Below, piece after piece: positions 43,995 to 52,694 of a stretch of 64,000 bases of DNA (the first letter of the stretch is position 1; every line of letters starts with the position of its first letter). Made by a program: the position numbers and the translations under genes. This DNA is from Holophagales bacterium (GTDB taxonomy: Bacteria > Acidobacteriota > Thermoanaerobaculia > Multivoradales > Multivoraceae): positions 682,001-746,000 of the forward strand of contig VYDI01000034.1 in assembly GCA_009843505.1 (NCBI GenBank), read 5' to 3'. Under the pieces are notes generated by a model that saw nothing but the letters and a program-made list of their open reading frames with translations, was not told where the DNA came from and searched no databases.

Positions 43995-45313
43995 CTGCCG
44001 CCAGTCGCGGTCGACTCCGCACTCTCACCCGGACCGACTTCGATCAGCTCGAAGATGCCGACCATCATCTCGTCCGTCGACCGAAAGCCGAAGCCGACAT
44101 CGCGGGTCGGATCCGGGTTGTAGGGGTTCGCCGCCGAGTTGTCGTAACGCGCCACGACCTCGACCACGCTCCCCGCCGGCAGCAGGTTCGGCGCCTCCGG
44201 GTAGTAGAAGAGTTGCCAGTCGAAGTCGTACTCCGGCACATCGAGGAGGATCTCACGGCTGCCGTCCGGGTAGACCGCGATGAACGACATTGCCCGGCCG
44301 CGCATGTGCATGTGCGGGAAGTAGGACACGATCCGCGAGTCCTTCCCGAGTTCGTGGCGGGTCACGATTCGATGGTTCGGGGCGCCGGCCGGGATGGTGA
44401 AGTCCATCCTGCTCGCGAAGATCGCCTCCACCTCGACCTCCAGCGGACCCTCGCCGAAGTAGAGGCCGATCCGGGTCCTGTCGGTACGTTCCGAGTCGCC
44501 GTTCGGATGGTAGTGCTGGTTGATCATCAGCAGTTCCCCGGGGTCCACCCAGCGCCCGGCGCCGTCCGGGAACACGGTCGGCGCCGCCCCGGCCGCCCAG
44601 ACCCCGAAGATGTTCACGTCGACGGTACCGGCTTCCCCGCGCTGCCGGTCACCGACCGGCCGCTCCTCGCCGCCAGGCGAACCCGTCCCGCCGAATCCAC
44701 CCCTGAAGACGATCTGGTGGTGATTCACGGTGCGGTCGCCGGGCTGGAACTCCACGGCCCGCACCCAACGACGCTCCGGGATGTCCAGCCGCACGAGCTG
44801 TGTGGGAACCAGGTCCGGCCCGTTCGCCGGCACGGTTACCGGCGGCAGTTCGATCACGTGGTCCGGCTCGCCCACCTGCCAGCCATCCCTGAATCGAGGC
44901 GGCTCGGGCATCAGCGCCGGATCGCCGGGCGTAGCGCCTCCATCGACCCAGGCGGCGATCGTCTCGATCTCGTCCTTGCTCAGCCGAGCGTCGTTCGCCC
45001 AGACGCCGTGCTCCGGGTTCGCGAACCACGGCGGCATTTCGCCGTTGACGACGACGCGCCGGATCGAGCGGGCCCAGGGCCGCGCCTCCCGGTAGGTCAG
45101 GAGCGACATCGGCGCGATTTCGCCAGGCCGGTGGCAGCCGACGCAGTGGCGCATCAGGATCGGCGCCACGTCGCGGCTGAAGACCACCGCGTCGCTGTCG
45201 GCGCCAGCGGCGGGGGCGGCGAACGCAGCCGAGGAGAAGGACGCGACCAGGGTGGCCGCCACCATCCGGACGGCTCGGCGGCGAAACGAAACGATCGGAA
45301 ACGAGCGCATCAT
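43991..45313 (-). CDS. Cytochrome c plus copper type II monooxygenase-like protein
   Basis: 440 residues. Signal peptide to about residue 35. A heme motif C57-V-G-C60-H61 begins an N-terminal cytochrome domain (SRDVAPILMRHCVGCHRPGEIAPM). Residues 140-430 resemble the two copper domains of peptidylglycine alpha-hydroxylating or dopamine monooxygenases: NHHQIVF, INQHYHPNG and SYFPHMHMRGRAM supply His and Met ligands of CuH and CuM sites. It may be a periplasmic copper oxygenase fed by its own heme. Known bacterial homologues are mostly uncharacterised. The VOC gene is coupled to its end. Confidence 0.78.
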   Translation of the reverse strand: MMRSFPIVSFRRRAVRMVAATLVASFSSAAFAAPAAGADSDAVVFSRDVAPILMRHCVGCHRPGEIAPMSLLTYREARPWARSIRRVVVNGEMPPWFANPEHGVWANDARLSKDEIETIAAWVDGGATPGDPALMPEPPRFRDGWQVGEPDHVIELPPVTVPANGPDLVPTQLVRLDIPERRWVRAVEFQPGDRTVNHHQIVFRGGFGGTGSPGGEERPVGDRQRGEAGTVDVNIFGVWAAGAAPTVFPDGAGRWVDPGELLMINQHYHPNGDSERTDRTRIGLYFGEGPLEVEVEAIFASRMDFTIPAGAPNHRIVTRHELGKDSRIVSYFPHMHMRGRAMSFIAVYPDGSREILLDVPEYDFDWQLFYYPEAPNLLPAGSVVEVVARYDNSAANPYNPDPTRDVGFGFRSTDEMMVGIFELIEVGPGESAESTATGGR

Positions 45314-45447
45314 GACGGCCTCATCTGACCCATCGAAGACTACTTCACACCCTGTTGGCTAGACGCGGCACGGCTGCCGTCAGGGGCTGCTAGAGTCCGC
45401 GTTCGCTAAAGAACCAGCTGTCCCAAACTTCAGGAGACCCAGCGACA

Positions 45448-46056
45448 ATGTACCGACAGACTGCCTGCCGCGTTCTCATCCTCAGCCTGTGCCTCGCGGT
45501 GATCGGCTTCGCACCCGCCGCGGCCCAGGGCGAACGGCCCGCCAGCCCCGAGGGTGCCGCCTCGACCCAGATTGGTGACGCCTGGATCGACATCACCTAC
45601 AGCCGGCCCATCCTGCGTGGCCGCACCGGCATCTTCGGCTCCGGCGAAGAGTACGGGCAGACGCTTCTCGCGGGCGGCCCCGTCTGGCGTGCGGGCGCGA
45701 ATGTGACGACCCGGATCAACACCGAGGCCGATCTGATGATCGGCGGCAGCACCGTTCCGGCCGGCGAGTACAGCCTGTTCATCGACCTGAAGGACGGCGC
45801 CTGGACCGCGATCATCTCGAAGCAGCCCTACATGGAGGCGTTCGACCGGGCCAAGATGGCGGAAGGCCTGACCTGGGGCGCCTACGGCTACAACGCGGAC
45901 CATGACGTCGTCCGCGCGCCGATGACGACCTCGACGGAGGAGTTCTCCATCGACCAGATGACGATTCTGTTCACCGACGTCTCGGACGCCGGCGGCGCGC
46001 TCGTCGTGATGTGGGACAACCAGATGGGCGTCCTGCCCTTCGGCGTCGGCCAGTAG
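45448..46056 (+). CDS. DUF2911 secreted protein
   Basis: 202 residues, AGGAG about 11 nt before the ATG; a -10-like TAGAGT is at 45391-45396. Signal peptide to about residue 27. DUF2911 features: ITYSRPILRGRTGIFG, VWRAGANVTTRINTEADLMIGG, VPAGEYSLFIDLKDGAWTAIIS and a closing VVMWDNQMGVLPF. The domain is a beta-sandwich found singly in secreted proteins of Bacteroidetes and Acidobacteria; its role is unknown. It converges with paralogue 5 of the PDLQGxW family. Confidence 0.87.
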   Translation: MYRQTACRVLILSLCLAVIGFAPAAAQGERPASPEGAASTQIGDAWIDITYSRPILRGRTGIFGSGEEYGQTLLAGGPVWRAGANVTTRINTEADLMIGGSTVPAGEYSLFIDLKDGAWTAIISKQPYMEAFDRAKMAEGLTWGAYGYNADHDVVRAPMTTSTEEFSIDQMTILFTDVSDAGGALVVMWDNQMGVLPFGVGQ

Positions 46057-46068
46057 GTTTCGGCGCTC

Positions 46069-47067
46069 TCAGTCCTCAGCGGCGGCCCGGGCTTCTTCGG
46101 CCCGGGCGCCGCTCAGCACGTTCGTGACCGCCCGGTTGCCCTCGTGGCAGGCGAACTCGAACAGCCCGCCGACGGTCACTCCCCGTGACGCCTGGTCGTT
46201 CGTCAGCGGCGCCGACACGGTCCAGGCGGCCGTGAACATCGTCGGATCCTCGACCGTGAACCGGTAGTCGATCGTCCGCTCGTCGATGCGCCTGAAGCGC
46301 TCGACGAGCCGCATGGTCGGCCGCGCCGCCCGCCACAGGCGGCTCCAGTGGTACTCCGTCTTGTCGGCGATGTTCGTCGTCTCGACGACCAGGGTGTCGC
46401 CCTCCCAGCGGCCGCGGGAGTCGCCCAGCCAGAGCCCGATCGTCTCCGGCAGGCGCGGCCGGTCGTCGAGCGGCACGATCCGGAGCTCGTGGTACATCTC
46501 GTGCAGCATGACGACCGCGTCCGGGGTCTGCAGGATCAGGAAGTTCATGTTGTAGGGCTGGATCGGGACCATCAGCGGCAGGCCGTCCGTGATGCAGCGC
46601 TCGCCGGTGTCGAGATCGGTGTGGTCCAGGTACGGCCCGTTGCCGTAGCGCGCCAGCTCCACCCTGCTCGCCTCGCGCGCCGCCTCCGTCCATGGGATCC
46701 GGCCGTCCGGCGGATCGACGATGAGCGAGGTGCGGCGATCGGCGTCCACCCGGGTCGACGCGTCCAACCAGACCAGGTTGTAGCCGCCCACCTCACCCGG
46801 CCGGGAAGTGCCGTCGGCGGCAATCCGGTTCTCGACCGTGGTCCGCTCCAGCTCCGACACCTCCAACTCGCTCAGCGACCCACGACCGGCCATCGCCTCC
46901 GGACGTTCGAGCGGAGTCAGTGTGGCGCTCGTCCAGGTCCCCTGGAGATCAGGATCTCCCCAGGGCGTCCGCGGCTGCGCGACGCCCGTCGCCGGCCAGA
47001 GCAAGGCGAGCATTGCGAACAGCGCGGCGAGTCCGCTGAGCGAGGAACCGTTCCTCAGGCGTCGCAC
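46069..47067 (-). CDS. Secreted PDLQGxW-family protein (paralogue 5 of 5)
   Basis: 332 residues from a GTG overlapping the preceding stop by 13 nt. Signal peptide to about residue 30. Motifs: WGDPDLQGTWTSATLTPLERP, SLSELEVSELERT, TSLIVDPPDGRIPWTE, RWEGDTLVVETTNIADKTEY, VERFRRIDERTIDYRFTVEDP, FTAAWTVSAPL and FEFACHEGNRAVTNVLSGARAEE. It is coupled to a Tat-exported TIM-barrel isomerase, giving the family a second exported enzyme partner. Function unknown. Confidence 0.8.
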   Translation of the reverse strand: MRRLRNGSSLSGLAALFAMLALLWPATGVAQPRTPWGDPDLQGTWTSATLTPLERPEAMAGRGSLSELEVSELERTTVENRIAADGTSRPGEVGGYNLVWLDASTRVDADRRTSLIVDPPDGRIPWTEAAREASRVELARYGNGPYLDHTDLDTGERCITDGLPLMVPIQPYNMNFLILQTPDAVVMLHEMYHELRIVPLDDRPRLPETIGLWLGDSRGRWEGDTLVVETTNIADKTEYHWSRLWRAARPTMRLVERFRRIDERTIDYRFTVEDPTMFTAAWTVSAPLTNDQASRGVTVGGLFEFACHEGNRAVTNVLSGARAEEARAAAED

Positions 47068-48014
47068 TCCCGGTAAGCGTCGATCACCGCCCGCTCGCCT
47101 TCCCGGCCCGGCTTCGAGTTCCCGTGCTCCATGCCCACGATGCCGTCAAAGCCCTTGCTCTTCAGGTGCCGGAACACGTTGAGGTAGTTGATCTCGCCCG
47201 TCGTCGGTTCCTTGCGCCCCGGGTTGTCGCCGACCTGGATGTAGGCGATCTCGTCCCAGGCCCGGTCGAGGTTCGGGATCAGGTTCCCCTCGGTGATCTG
47301 CTGGTGGTAGAGGTCGTCGAGGATCTTGACCGAGGGCGATCCGACCGCCTTGCAGATCTGGTACGCCTGAGGAATCCCGGTCAGGAACACGCCGGGGTGG
47401 TTCGTCCAGTGATTGAGCGGCTCGAGCACAGCCACGAGTCCGGCCGGCTCGAGGATCGCGGCGGCCCGTTTCAGGTTCTCGACCACGTTGGCGGTCTGGT
47501 ACTCCCACTCGAGGCCCGGATCGAGCTGGCCGGGGACGACGGTGCACCAGGTCGCGTTCACCCTCTTGCCGATCTCGACCGCCTTCTTCATGTCGGCCTC
47601 GATCGCCTCCCGGGCCGAAGAGTCCGGGGAGGCGAAGCTCACGCCGCCCCAGGACGTGTGGGCGACGAAGACCCCCATCTCCATGCCCAGACGGTCGAGT
47701 TCCGCGGCGATCTTCTCCTGGAGCGCCGGTTCGCGGCCGCCCATGCCGTTGTCCTCGAGGGCCCGGAAACCCTCGTCGTGCATGAAGCGGAGCTGGTCGA
47801 GGTGGTCGTTGCCGGCGTGGTGCCGGAACATCCCGAAGTGGGGCGCGTACTTGAGCTGGAATGCGCCTCCGTTCGCAGGCTGCGCGGGACGCGCAGCGGC
47901 CGCCCCGGGCGCCGCGCCGGCGGCAAGAGCCGTTGCCGCCGCGGCGCCTCCGGCCAGGAACTGCCGCCGCGGAATCCGGGCAGTGTCAGGAGAACCGACT
48001 GTCTTGTTGCGCAT
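47055..48014 (-). CDS. Tat-exported sugar isomerase/epimerase-like TIM barrel (hydroxypyruvate isomerase type)
   Basis: 319 residues from the ATG at 48014, which has a -10-like TACTCT 6 nt upstream and no ribosome-binding site. Twin arginines R16-R17 in IPRRQFLAGGAAAATALAAGA mark a Tat signal. The xylose isomerase-like barrel has VLEPLNHWTNHPGVFL (catalytic Glu strand), VKILDDLYHQQITEG, YIQVGDNPGRKEPTTGEINYLNVF and VGMEHGNSKPG, as in hydroxypyruvate isomerase. Metal-dependent isomerisation of a sugar acid outside the cytoplasm is likely; the substrate is unknown. Confidence 0.85.
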   Translation of the reverse strand: MRNKTVGSPDTARIPRRQFLAGGAAAATALAAGAAPGAAAARPAQPANGGAFQLKYAPHFGMFRHHAGNDHLDQLRFMHDEGFRALEDNGMGGREPALQEKIAAELDRLGMEMGVFVAHTSWGGVSFASPDSSAREAIEADMKKAVEIGKRVNATWCTVVPGQLDPGLEWEYQTANVVENLKRAAAILEPAGLVAVLEPLNHWTNHPGVFLTGIPQAYQICKAVGSPSVKILDDLYHQQITEGNLIPNLDRAWDEIAYIQVGDNPGRKEPTTGEINYLNVFRHLKSKGFDGIVGMEHGNSKPGREGERAVIDAYRECDA

Positions 48015-48020
48015 CGTGGC

Positions 48021-48026
48021 AGAGTA
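48021..48026 (-). promoter_or_regulatory. -10-like hexamer TACTCT of the isomerase gene
   Basis: TACTCT ends 6 nt before the ATG at 48014 with no ribosome-binding site; probable leaderless start. Confidence 0.35.
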
Positions 48027-48073
48027 CCAGCCGCCGAAACGGCCAGAACCGACCCGCAACACGAGGGACCGAC

Positions 48074-51000
48074 ATGCACGCAACCGCGACCAGGAACCGC
48101 CTTCTGACCCCCGCCATCGTCGCCATCGCGACCGCCACGCTGGCGCCCGCCCTTCACGCGATCGACGTCACGGACACGAGGCTGCTGTCCCAGCCCGCGG
48201 TGAGCGCGGATCACGTGGCGTTCGCCTACGCCGGCGACCTCTGGATCGCCGGTCGCGACGGCTCCGGAGCGCGGCGCCTGACCTCGCACGAGGGGACGGA
48301 GACCAGCCCCCGCTTCTCTCCCGACGGCACTCTGGTCGCGTTCAGCGCCGAGTACGACGGCAACGTCGACGTCTTCGTCATGCCCGCCGCGGGCGGCGAG
48401 CCGAAGCGGCTCACCTGGCATCCGGGCGCCGATCTGGTCCAGGGCTTCACCGTCGACGGTTCGGCCGTGCTGTTCGCTTCCCAGCGCAGCATGTTCACGA
48501 ACCGTCACTTCCAGCTCTTCACCGTGCCGCTGACCGGCGGATTGCCCGAGAAGCTGCCGATCCCGCACGGGTTGCGCGCCAGCTATTCGTCCGACGGCCG
48601 CCGCATCGCCTACATCCCGACGCCCGAGCGCTTCCAGCAGTGGAAGAACTACCGCGGCGGGACAACGTCACGCATCTGGATCTACGACACCGGGGACCAC
48701 TCGGTGCAGACGATCCCCCAGCCCGAAGGCCGCTCGAACGACACGAACCCGACCTGGATCGGCAACCGGGTCTTCTTCCGCTCCGACCGGGACGGCGAGT
48801 TCAACCTGTTCTCCTTCGACACGGGCAGCGGCGAGATCGTCCGGCACTCCGACTTCGAGGACTTCCACGTCGAGGATCTCTCGGGTTCCACCGACACGGT
48901 GATCTACGAACAGGCCGGCTACCTGCACGTCTACGATCCCGCCTCCGACCGGCATGTGCGCCTGCGGATCGGGGTGGCTGCCGACCTGACCGAGACGAGG
49001 TCCCGCTGGGTCGAAGGGCCCGAGAACATCCGCAGCGCGTCCATCTCCCCCACGGGCGCCCGCGCCGCGTTCGGGTATCGAGGCGAGGTGCTGACCCTGC
49101 CGGCCAAGAAGGGCGACGCCCGCAACCTGACCCGGACGCCCGGCGTCCACGAGCGCGACCCGGCCTGGTCGCCCGACGGCGCCAGCATCGCCTTCTTCTC
49201 GGACCAGGGCGGCGAGTACGGACTCCACGTCCGCGACCAGGAGAGCGGCGACGTTCGCCGCTACGAGCTGGGCGGCGAACGCGGCGGCAGCGGCTTCTAC
49301 CACGGCCCCGAGTGGTCGCCCGACGGTGAGCGGATCAGCTACGTCGACAACTCGATGACGCTCTTCGTCATCGATCTCGACAGCGGCGACGTGGCGAAGG
49401 TCGCGAGCGAGTACTACTACGGCCCCTCCTTCCCGCCACGGCCCGGGCACTCGTGGGCGCCGGACTCACGGTACGTGGCCTACACCCTGAACACCCGCTC
49501 CTACATGCAGCAAGTGTTCGTCTACGACGTGGAAGCAGAGACATCCCACCCGGTGACGGACGGGCTGAGCGAGGTCGGCGAACCGGTCTTCGACCGGAGC
49601 GGCGACTACCTGTACTTCCGCGCCTCGACCGACGCCGGTCCGGTCAAGCACTGGTTCGCCATGTCGAACGCGGACATGGAACTGTCGAGCGCGATCTACG
49701 TCGCGGTCCTGCGCCAGGATGGCGAATCGCCGCTTGCCGCGGAGAGCGATGAGGAGACCGTCGTGTCCGACGAGAGCGACGCGAAAGCCGAGGAAGGCGA
49801 CGAGACCGAGGTCGAAGCGGAAGCCGACGGCGACGGTGAGGACGGCGAAGGGCCGAGGGTCGAGATCGACTTCGAAGGCCTGAACCAGCGCATCCTGGCG
49901 CTTCCGGTCCGGGCCGGCGGCTACAGCAACCTCGAAGCCGGCGAAGCGGGCAAGCTCTACTACCTCCGCTCCCAGCCCGCGGGCCGGTTCGGCGGGGGTG
50001 GCGGCGATCTCGTCCTCTTCGACCTGGAGGATCGCGAGGAAACGGTGCTGCTCTCCGGCGTCGGCGGCTTCTCCCTGAGCGCCGACGGCAAGAAGCTCCT
50101 CTACGCCGGCCAGAACGACTTCGGCATCGCGAACGCCGGCGGCAAGATCGACCGTGCGCAAAGCGCCATGGCGGTCGACAAGCTGACGGTCCGCATCGAT
50201 CCGCGCTCAGAGTGGAAGCAGATCTACGACGAGGTCTGGCGAATCAACCGCGACTACTTCTACGACCCGGGCATGCACGGGGCCGACTGGCCGGCAATGG
50301 CCGAGAAGTACAGCGGCTTCCTGGTCGACATCTCCACCCGCGCGGACCTGAACAAGGTGCTGCGCTGGATGTGCAGCGAGATCGCGGTCGGCCACCACCG
50401 GGTAGGCGGCGGCGACCGGCGAGCCGATCCGGAGCGCGTGGGCGGGGGCCTGCTCGGCGCGGACTTCGAGATCGCCGACGGCCGCTACCGCTTCGCCCAC
50501 GTCCTTGGGGGCCTGAACTGGAACCCCGAACTGCGGGCACCGCTCACCGAGCCGGGCGTCTCCGTTTCCGCCGGCGAGTACCTGCTTGCCGTCAACGGCG
50601 TCGACCTCGAAGCCGCCGACAACGTCTTCGAGCGCTTCGAGAACACCGCCGGCAAGATCACCGACATCACAGTGGGTCCGAGCGCGGACGGTTCCGGTTC
50701 GCGCACGGTGTCCGTTGTGCCGATCCCGAACGAGTCGGCGCTCCGCAACCGGGAGTGGGTCGAGGGCAACCTGGCCAAGGTCGACGAGGCCACCGACGGC
50801 CGCGTTGCCTACGTCTACGTGCCCAACACGACCACCCTCGGCCATACCTACTTCAAGCGCTACTTCTTCCCGCAGGTCCACAAGCAGGCCCTGATCGTCG
50901 ACGAGCGCTTCAACGGCGGCGGCCAGGTAGCGGACTACTACATCGACCACCTCCGGCGCCCGTACATCAGCCACTGGGCAACCCGCTACGGCGCCGACTT

Positions 51001-51403
51001 CCGCACTCCAAGCGCGGCCATCCTGGGGCCGAAGGTCATGATCATCGACGAGACCGCCGGTTCCGGCGGCGACCTGCTGCCGTGGATGTTCCGCAAGCTC
51101 GGCCTCGGCCCCCTGGTCGGCAAGCGGACCTGGGGCGGTCTGGTCGGCACGCTCGGCTTCCCCATCCTGATGGACGGCGGCTTCGTCACCGCCCCGAACC
51201 TGGCGATCTGGACCGAGGACGGCTTCGTCGTCGAGAACGTCGGCGTGCCGCCCGACGTCGACGTCGAGCAGTGGCCCGCGGACATCATCGCCGGCCGTGA
51301 CCCGCAGCTCGAGAAGGCGATCGAGATCGTCCTGGAGCAACTGGAGGCGAGCCCGCCGCCCGAACCGGTGAAGCCGCCCTTTCCGATCCGGGTCCGCCGC
51401 TAG
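48074..51403 (+). CDS. Tricorn-type S41 protease
   Basis: 1109 residues from the ATG at 48074 with GAGGGA upstream. Signal peptide to about residue 28. Residues 30-540 are TolB-like and tricorn propellers (FAYAGDLWIAGRDGSGARRL, SPRFSPDGTLVAFSAEYDG). Residues 555-600 are an acidic insert. Then comes a helical region, a PDZ domain (EYLLAVNGVDLEAADNVFE) and the S41 catalytic fold. His774/His775 in VGHHRVGGG match the tricorn His region, and Ser997 in ETAGSGGD is the nucleophile. It should cut peptides in the periplasm. Archaeal tricorn is cytosolic, so the signal peptide is notable. Confidence 0.9.
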   Translation: MHATATRNRLLTPAIVAIATATLAPALHAIDVTDTRLLSQPAVSADHVAFAYAGDLWIAGRDGSGARRLTSHEGTETSPRFSPDGTLVAFSAEYDGNVDVFVMPAAGGEPKRLTWHPGADLVQGFTVDGSAVLFASQRSMFTNRHFQLFTVPLTGGLPEKLPIPHGLRASYSSDGRRIAYIPTPERFQQWKNYRGGTTSRIWIYDTGDHSVQTIPQPEGRSNDTNPTWIGNRVFFRSDRDGEFNLFSFDTGSGEIVRHSDFEDFHVEDLSGSTDTVIYEQAGYLHVYDPASDRHVRLRIGVAADLTETRSRWVEGPENIRSASISPTGARAAFGYRGEVLTLPAKKGDARNLTRTPGVHERDPAWSPDGASIAFFSDQGGEYGLHVRDQESGDVRRYELGGERGGSGFYHGPEWSPDGERISYVDNSMTLFVIDLDSGDVAKVASEYYYGPSFPPRPGHSWAPDSRYVAYTLNTRSYMQQVFVYDVEAETSHPVTDGLSEVGEPVFDRSGDYLYFRASTDAGPVKHWFAMSNADMELSSAIYVAVLRQDGESPLAAESDEETVVSDESDAKAEEGDETEVEAEADGDGEDGEGPRVEIDFEGLNQRILALPVRAGGYSNLEAGEAGKLYYLRSQPAGRFGGGGGDLVLFDLEDREETVLLSGVGGFSLSADGKKLLYAGQNDFGIANAGGKIDRAQSAMAVDKLTVRIDPRSEWKQIYDEVWRINRDYFYDPGMHGADWPAMAEKYSGFLVDISTRADLNKVLRWMCSEIAVGHHRVGGGDRRADPERVGGGLLGADFEIADGRYRFAHVLGGLNWNPELRAPLTEPGVSVSAGEYLLAVNGVDLEAADNVFERFENTAGKITDITVGPSADGSGSRTVSVVPIPNESALRNREWVEGNLAKVDEATDGRVAYVYVPNTTTLGHTYFKRYFFPQVHKQALIVDERFNGGGQVADYYIDHLRRPYISHWATRYGADFRTPSAAILGPKVMIIDETAGSGGDLLPWMFRKLGLGPLVGKRTWGGLVGTLGFPILMDGGFVTAPNLAIWTEDGFVVENVGVPPDVDVEQWPADIIAGRDPQLEKAIEIVLEQLEASPPPEPVKPPFPIRVRR

Positions 51404-51415
51404 CTCCACCTGCCG

Positions 51416-52231
51416 GTGAACGTCAGCTTCCTGTTGCCGCGGCTACGCGCCGAGTGGCGCAAGCGCGCCGGGCGCGAACTCTCGGCGGCCGACATCCACC
51501 CGCGCTTTCGGGACCGGGAACGGCACTTCCGGTCGCCGCCGATGACGGCCGAGATGGTGGCCGCGATCTCCCGCCTGTCGCCCCAGTTCCACCTGGAGCC
51601 CGGAGAGTCCTCCCGGTCGTTCTGGGAACTGACCCAGAACGGGTCGTGCTGGGGCGAGTTCGACGCCGCGGAGCCCGTGCTCCGCGCCATGCCGCGCCCC
51701 GGCAAGGCGCTCGACATCGGCTGCGGCCTCGGCCGCTCGACCACCTTCTTCCGGCGCGTCCTCGACTGGAGTGACACCGAGTTCCACCTCTACGACGGCG
51801 ACGGTCCCCGGATCGACTACCCCCGCAGCGGGCAACGCACAGACCGCTCCTTCTGCGGCGACCTCACGGCGCTGCGCCAGGTGCTGGAGCACAACGGGGT
51901 TCCAAACTGCCGCGTCTTCGACGCCCACGAACTGAACCACCGCCTGGACGCCCTGCCCGGTCCCTACGACCTCGTGTACTCCTTCTACGCCGCCGGCTTC
52001 CACTGGTCGCTCGCCGACTTCTGGAGCGAGTTCGAGGCGATCTCGCATGGCCGAACCGTCGGCGTCTTCACGATTCACCGGAACTTCGAGGAATTCCCGG
52101 CGCTCCGGGATTGGGCGTTCCGTATCGTCCCTTTCGAGCGCAGTCTGATCAAGGATCGGCCCCACCGGCTGCTGCTCGCCTCTCGCGAAGAAGAACTCCT
52201 GGACCCGCTGGAGCAGCGATCCAGCCGCTAG
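51416..52231 (+). CDS. SAM-dependent methyltransferase family protein
   Basis: 271 residues from a GTG 12 nt after the tricorn stop, no clear ribosome-binding site. The class I methyltransferase motif I is KALDIGCGLGRST near residue 98-110, with acidic motif II region FHLYDGDGPRID and a later DLVYSFYAAGFHW. The N-terminal 80 residues are unlike known families. It probably methylates a small molecule or glycan; the acceptor is unknown. Same orientation as the protease and DoxX genes. Confidence 0.75.
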   Translation: MNVSFLLPRLRAEWRKRAGRELSAADIHPRFRDRERHFRSPPMTAEMVAAISRLSPQFHLEPGESSRSFWELTQNGSCWGEFDAAEPVLRAMPRPGKALDIGCGLGRSTTFFRRVLDWSDTEFHLYDGDGPRIDYPRSGQRTDRSFCGDLTALRQVLEHNGVPNCRVFDAHELNHRLDALPGPYDLVYSFYAAGFHWSLADFWSEFEAISHGRTVGVFTIHRNFEEFPALRDWAFRIVPFERSLIKDRPHRLLLASREEELLDPLEQRSSR

Positions 52232-52268
52232 GCTTGCCCCACACCACAACAGCCCAGGGAGCAACGCG

Positions 52269-52679
52269 ATGCTCGACTCGCTCAAGAACTGCCAGCCCCA
52301 GACCTACGCCGCGATGCGGATCGTCGCCGGCTTCCTCTTTCTCTGGCACGGCGCGCAGAAACTCCTGGGCTTCCCGCTGCCGACTCCCGAAGGCGCTCCG
52401 ACCTTCATTCTCTACATCGCCGGACCGATCGAGCTGATCGGCGGCGCCCTGATCATGGTCGGCCTGTTCACCCGTCCGGTCGCTTTTCTTGCCAGCGGCC
52501 TGATGGCCTTCGCCTACTTCCTCGGCCACGCCACGCGCCTGGGCGACGACCAGCCGATCTGGCACGCCGTGATGCCGCTCACGAACGGCGGCGAAGCCGC
52601 CGTCCTCTTCTGCTTCGTGTTCCTCTTCATCGCCGCCAAGGGCAACGGCATTTGCAGCCTCGGCGGCGACGAGGACTGA
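52269..52679 (+). CDS. DoxX family membrane protein
   Basis: 136 residues with four membrane helices; GGGAG lies 7 nt before the ATG. DoxX features: RIVAGFLFLWHGAQKLLGFPLP, IAGPIELIGGALIMVGLFTRPVAFLASGLMAFAYF and VLFCFVFLFIAAKG. DoxX proteins are linked to quinol or thiosulfate oxidation and to oxidative-stress complexes in other bacteria. The substrate here is not known. It converges with the SDR gene. Confidence 0.88.
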   Translation: MLDSLKNCQPQTYAAMRIVAGFLFLWHGAQKLLGFPLPTPEGAPTFILYIAGPIELIGGALIMVGLFTRPVAFLASGLMAFAYFLGHATRLGDDQPIWHAVMPLTNGGEAAVLFCFVFLFIAAKGNGICSLGGDED

Positions 52680-52694
52680 AGCCGACCGACGCCC

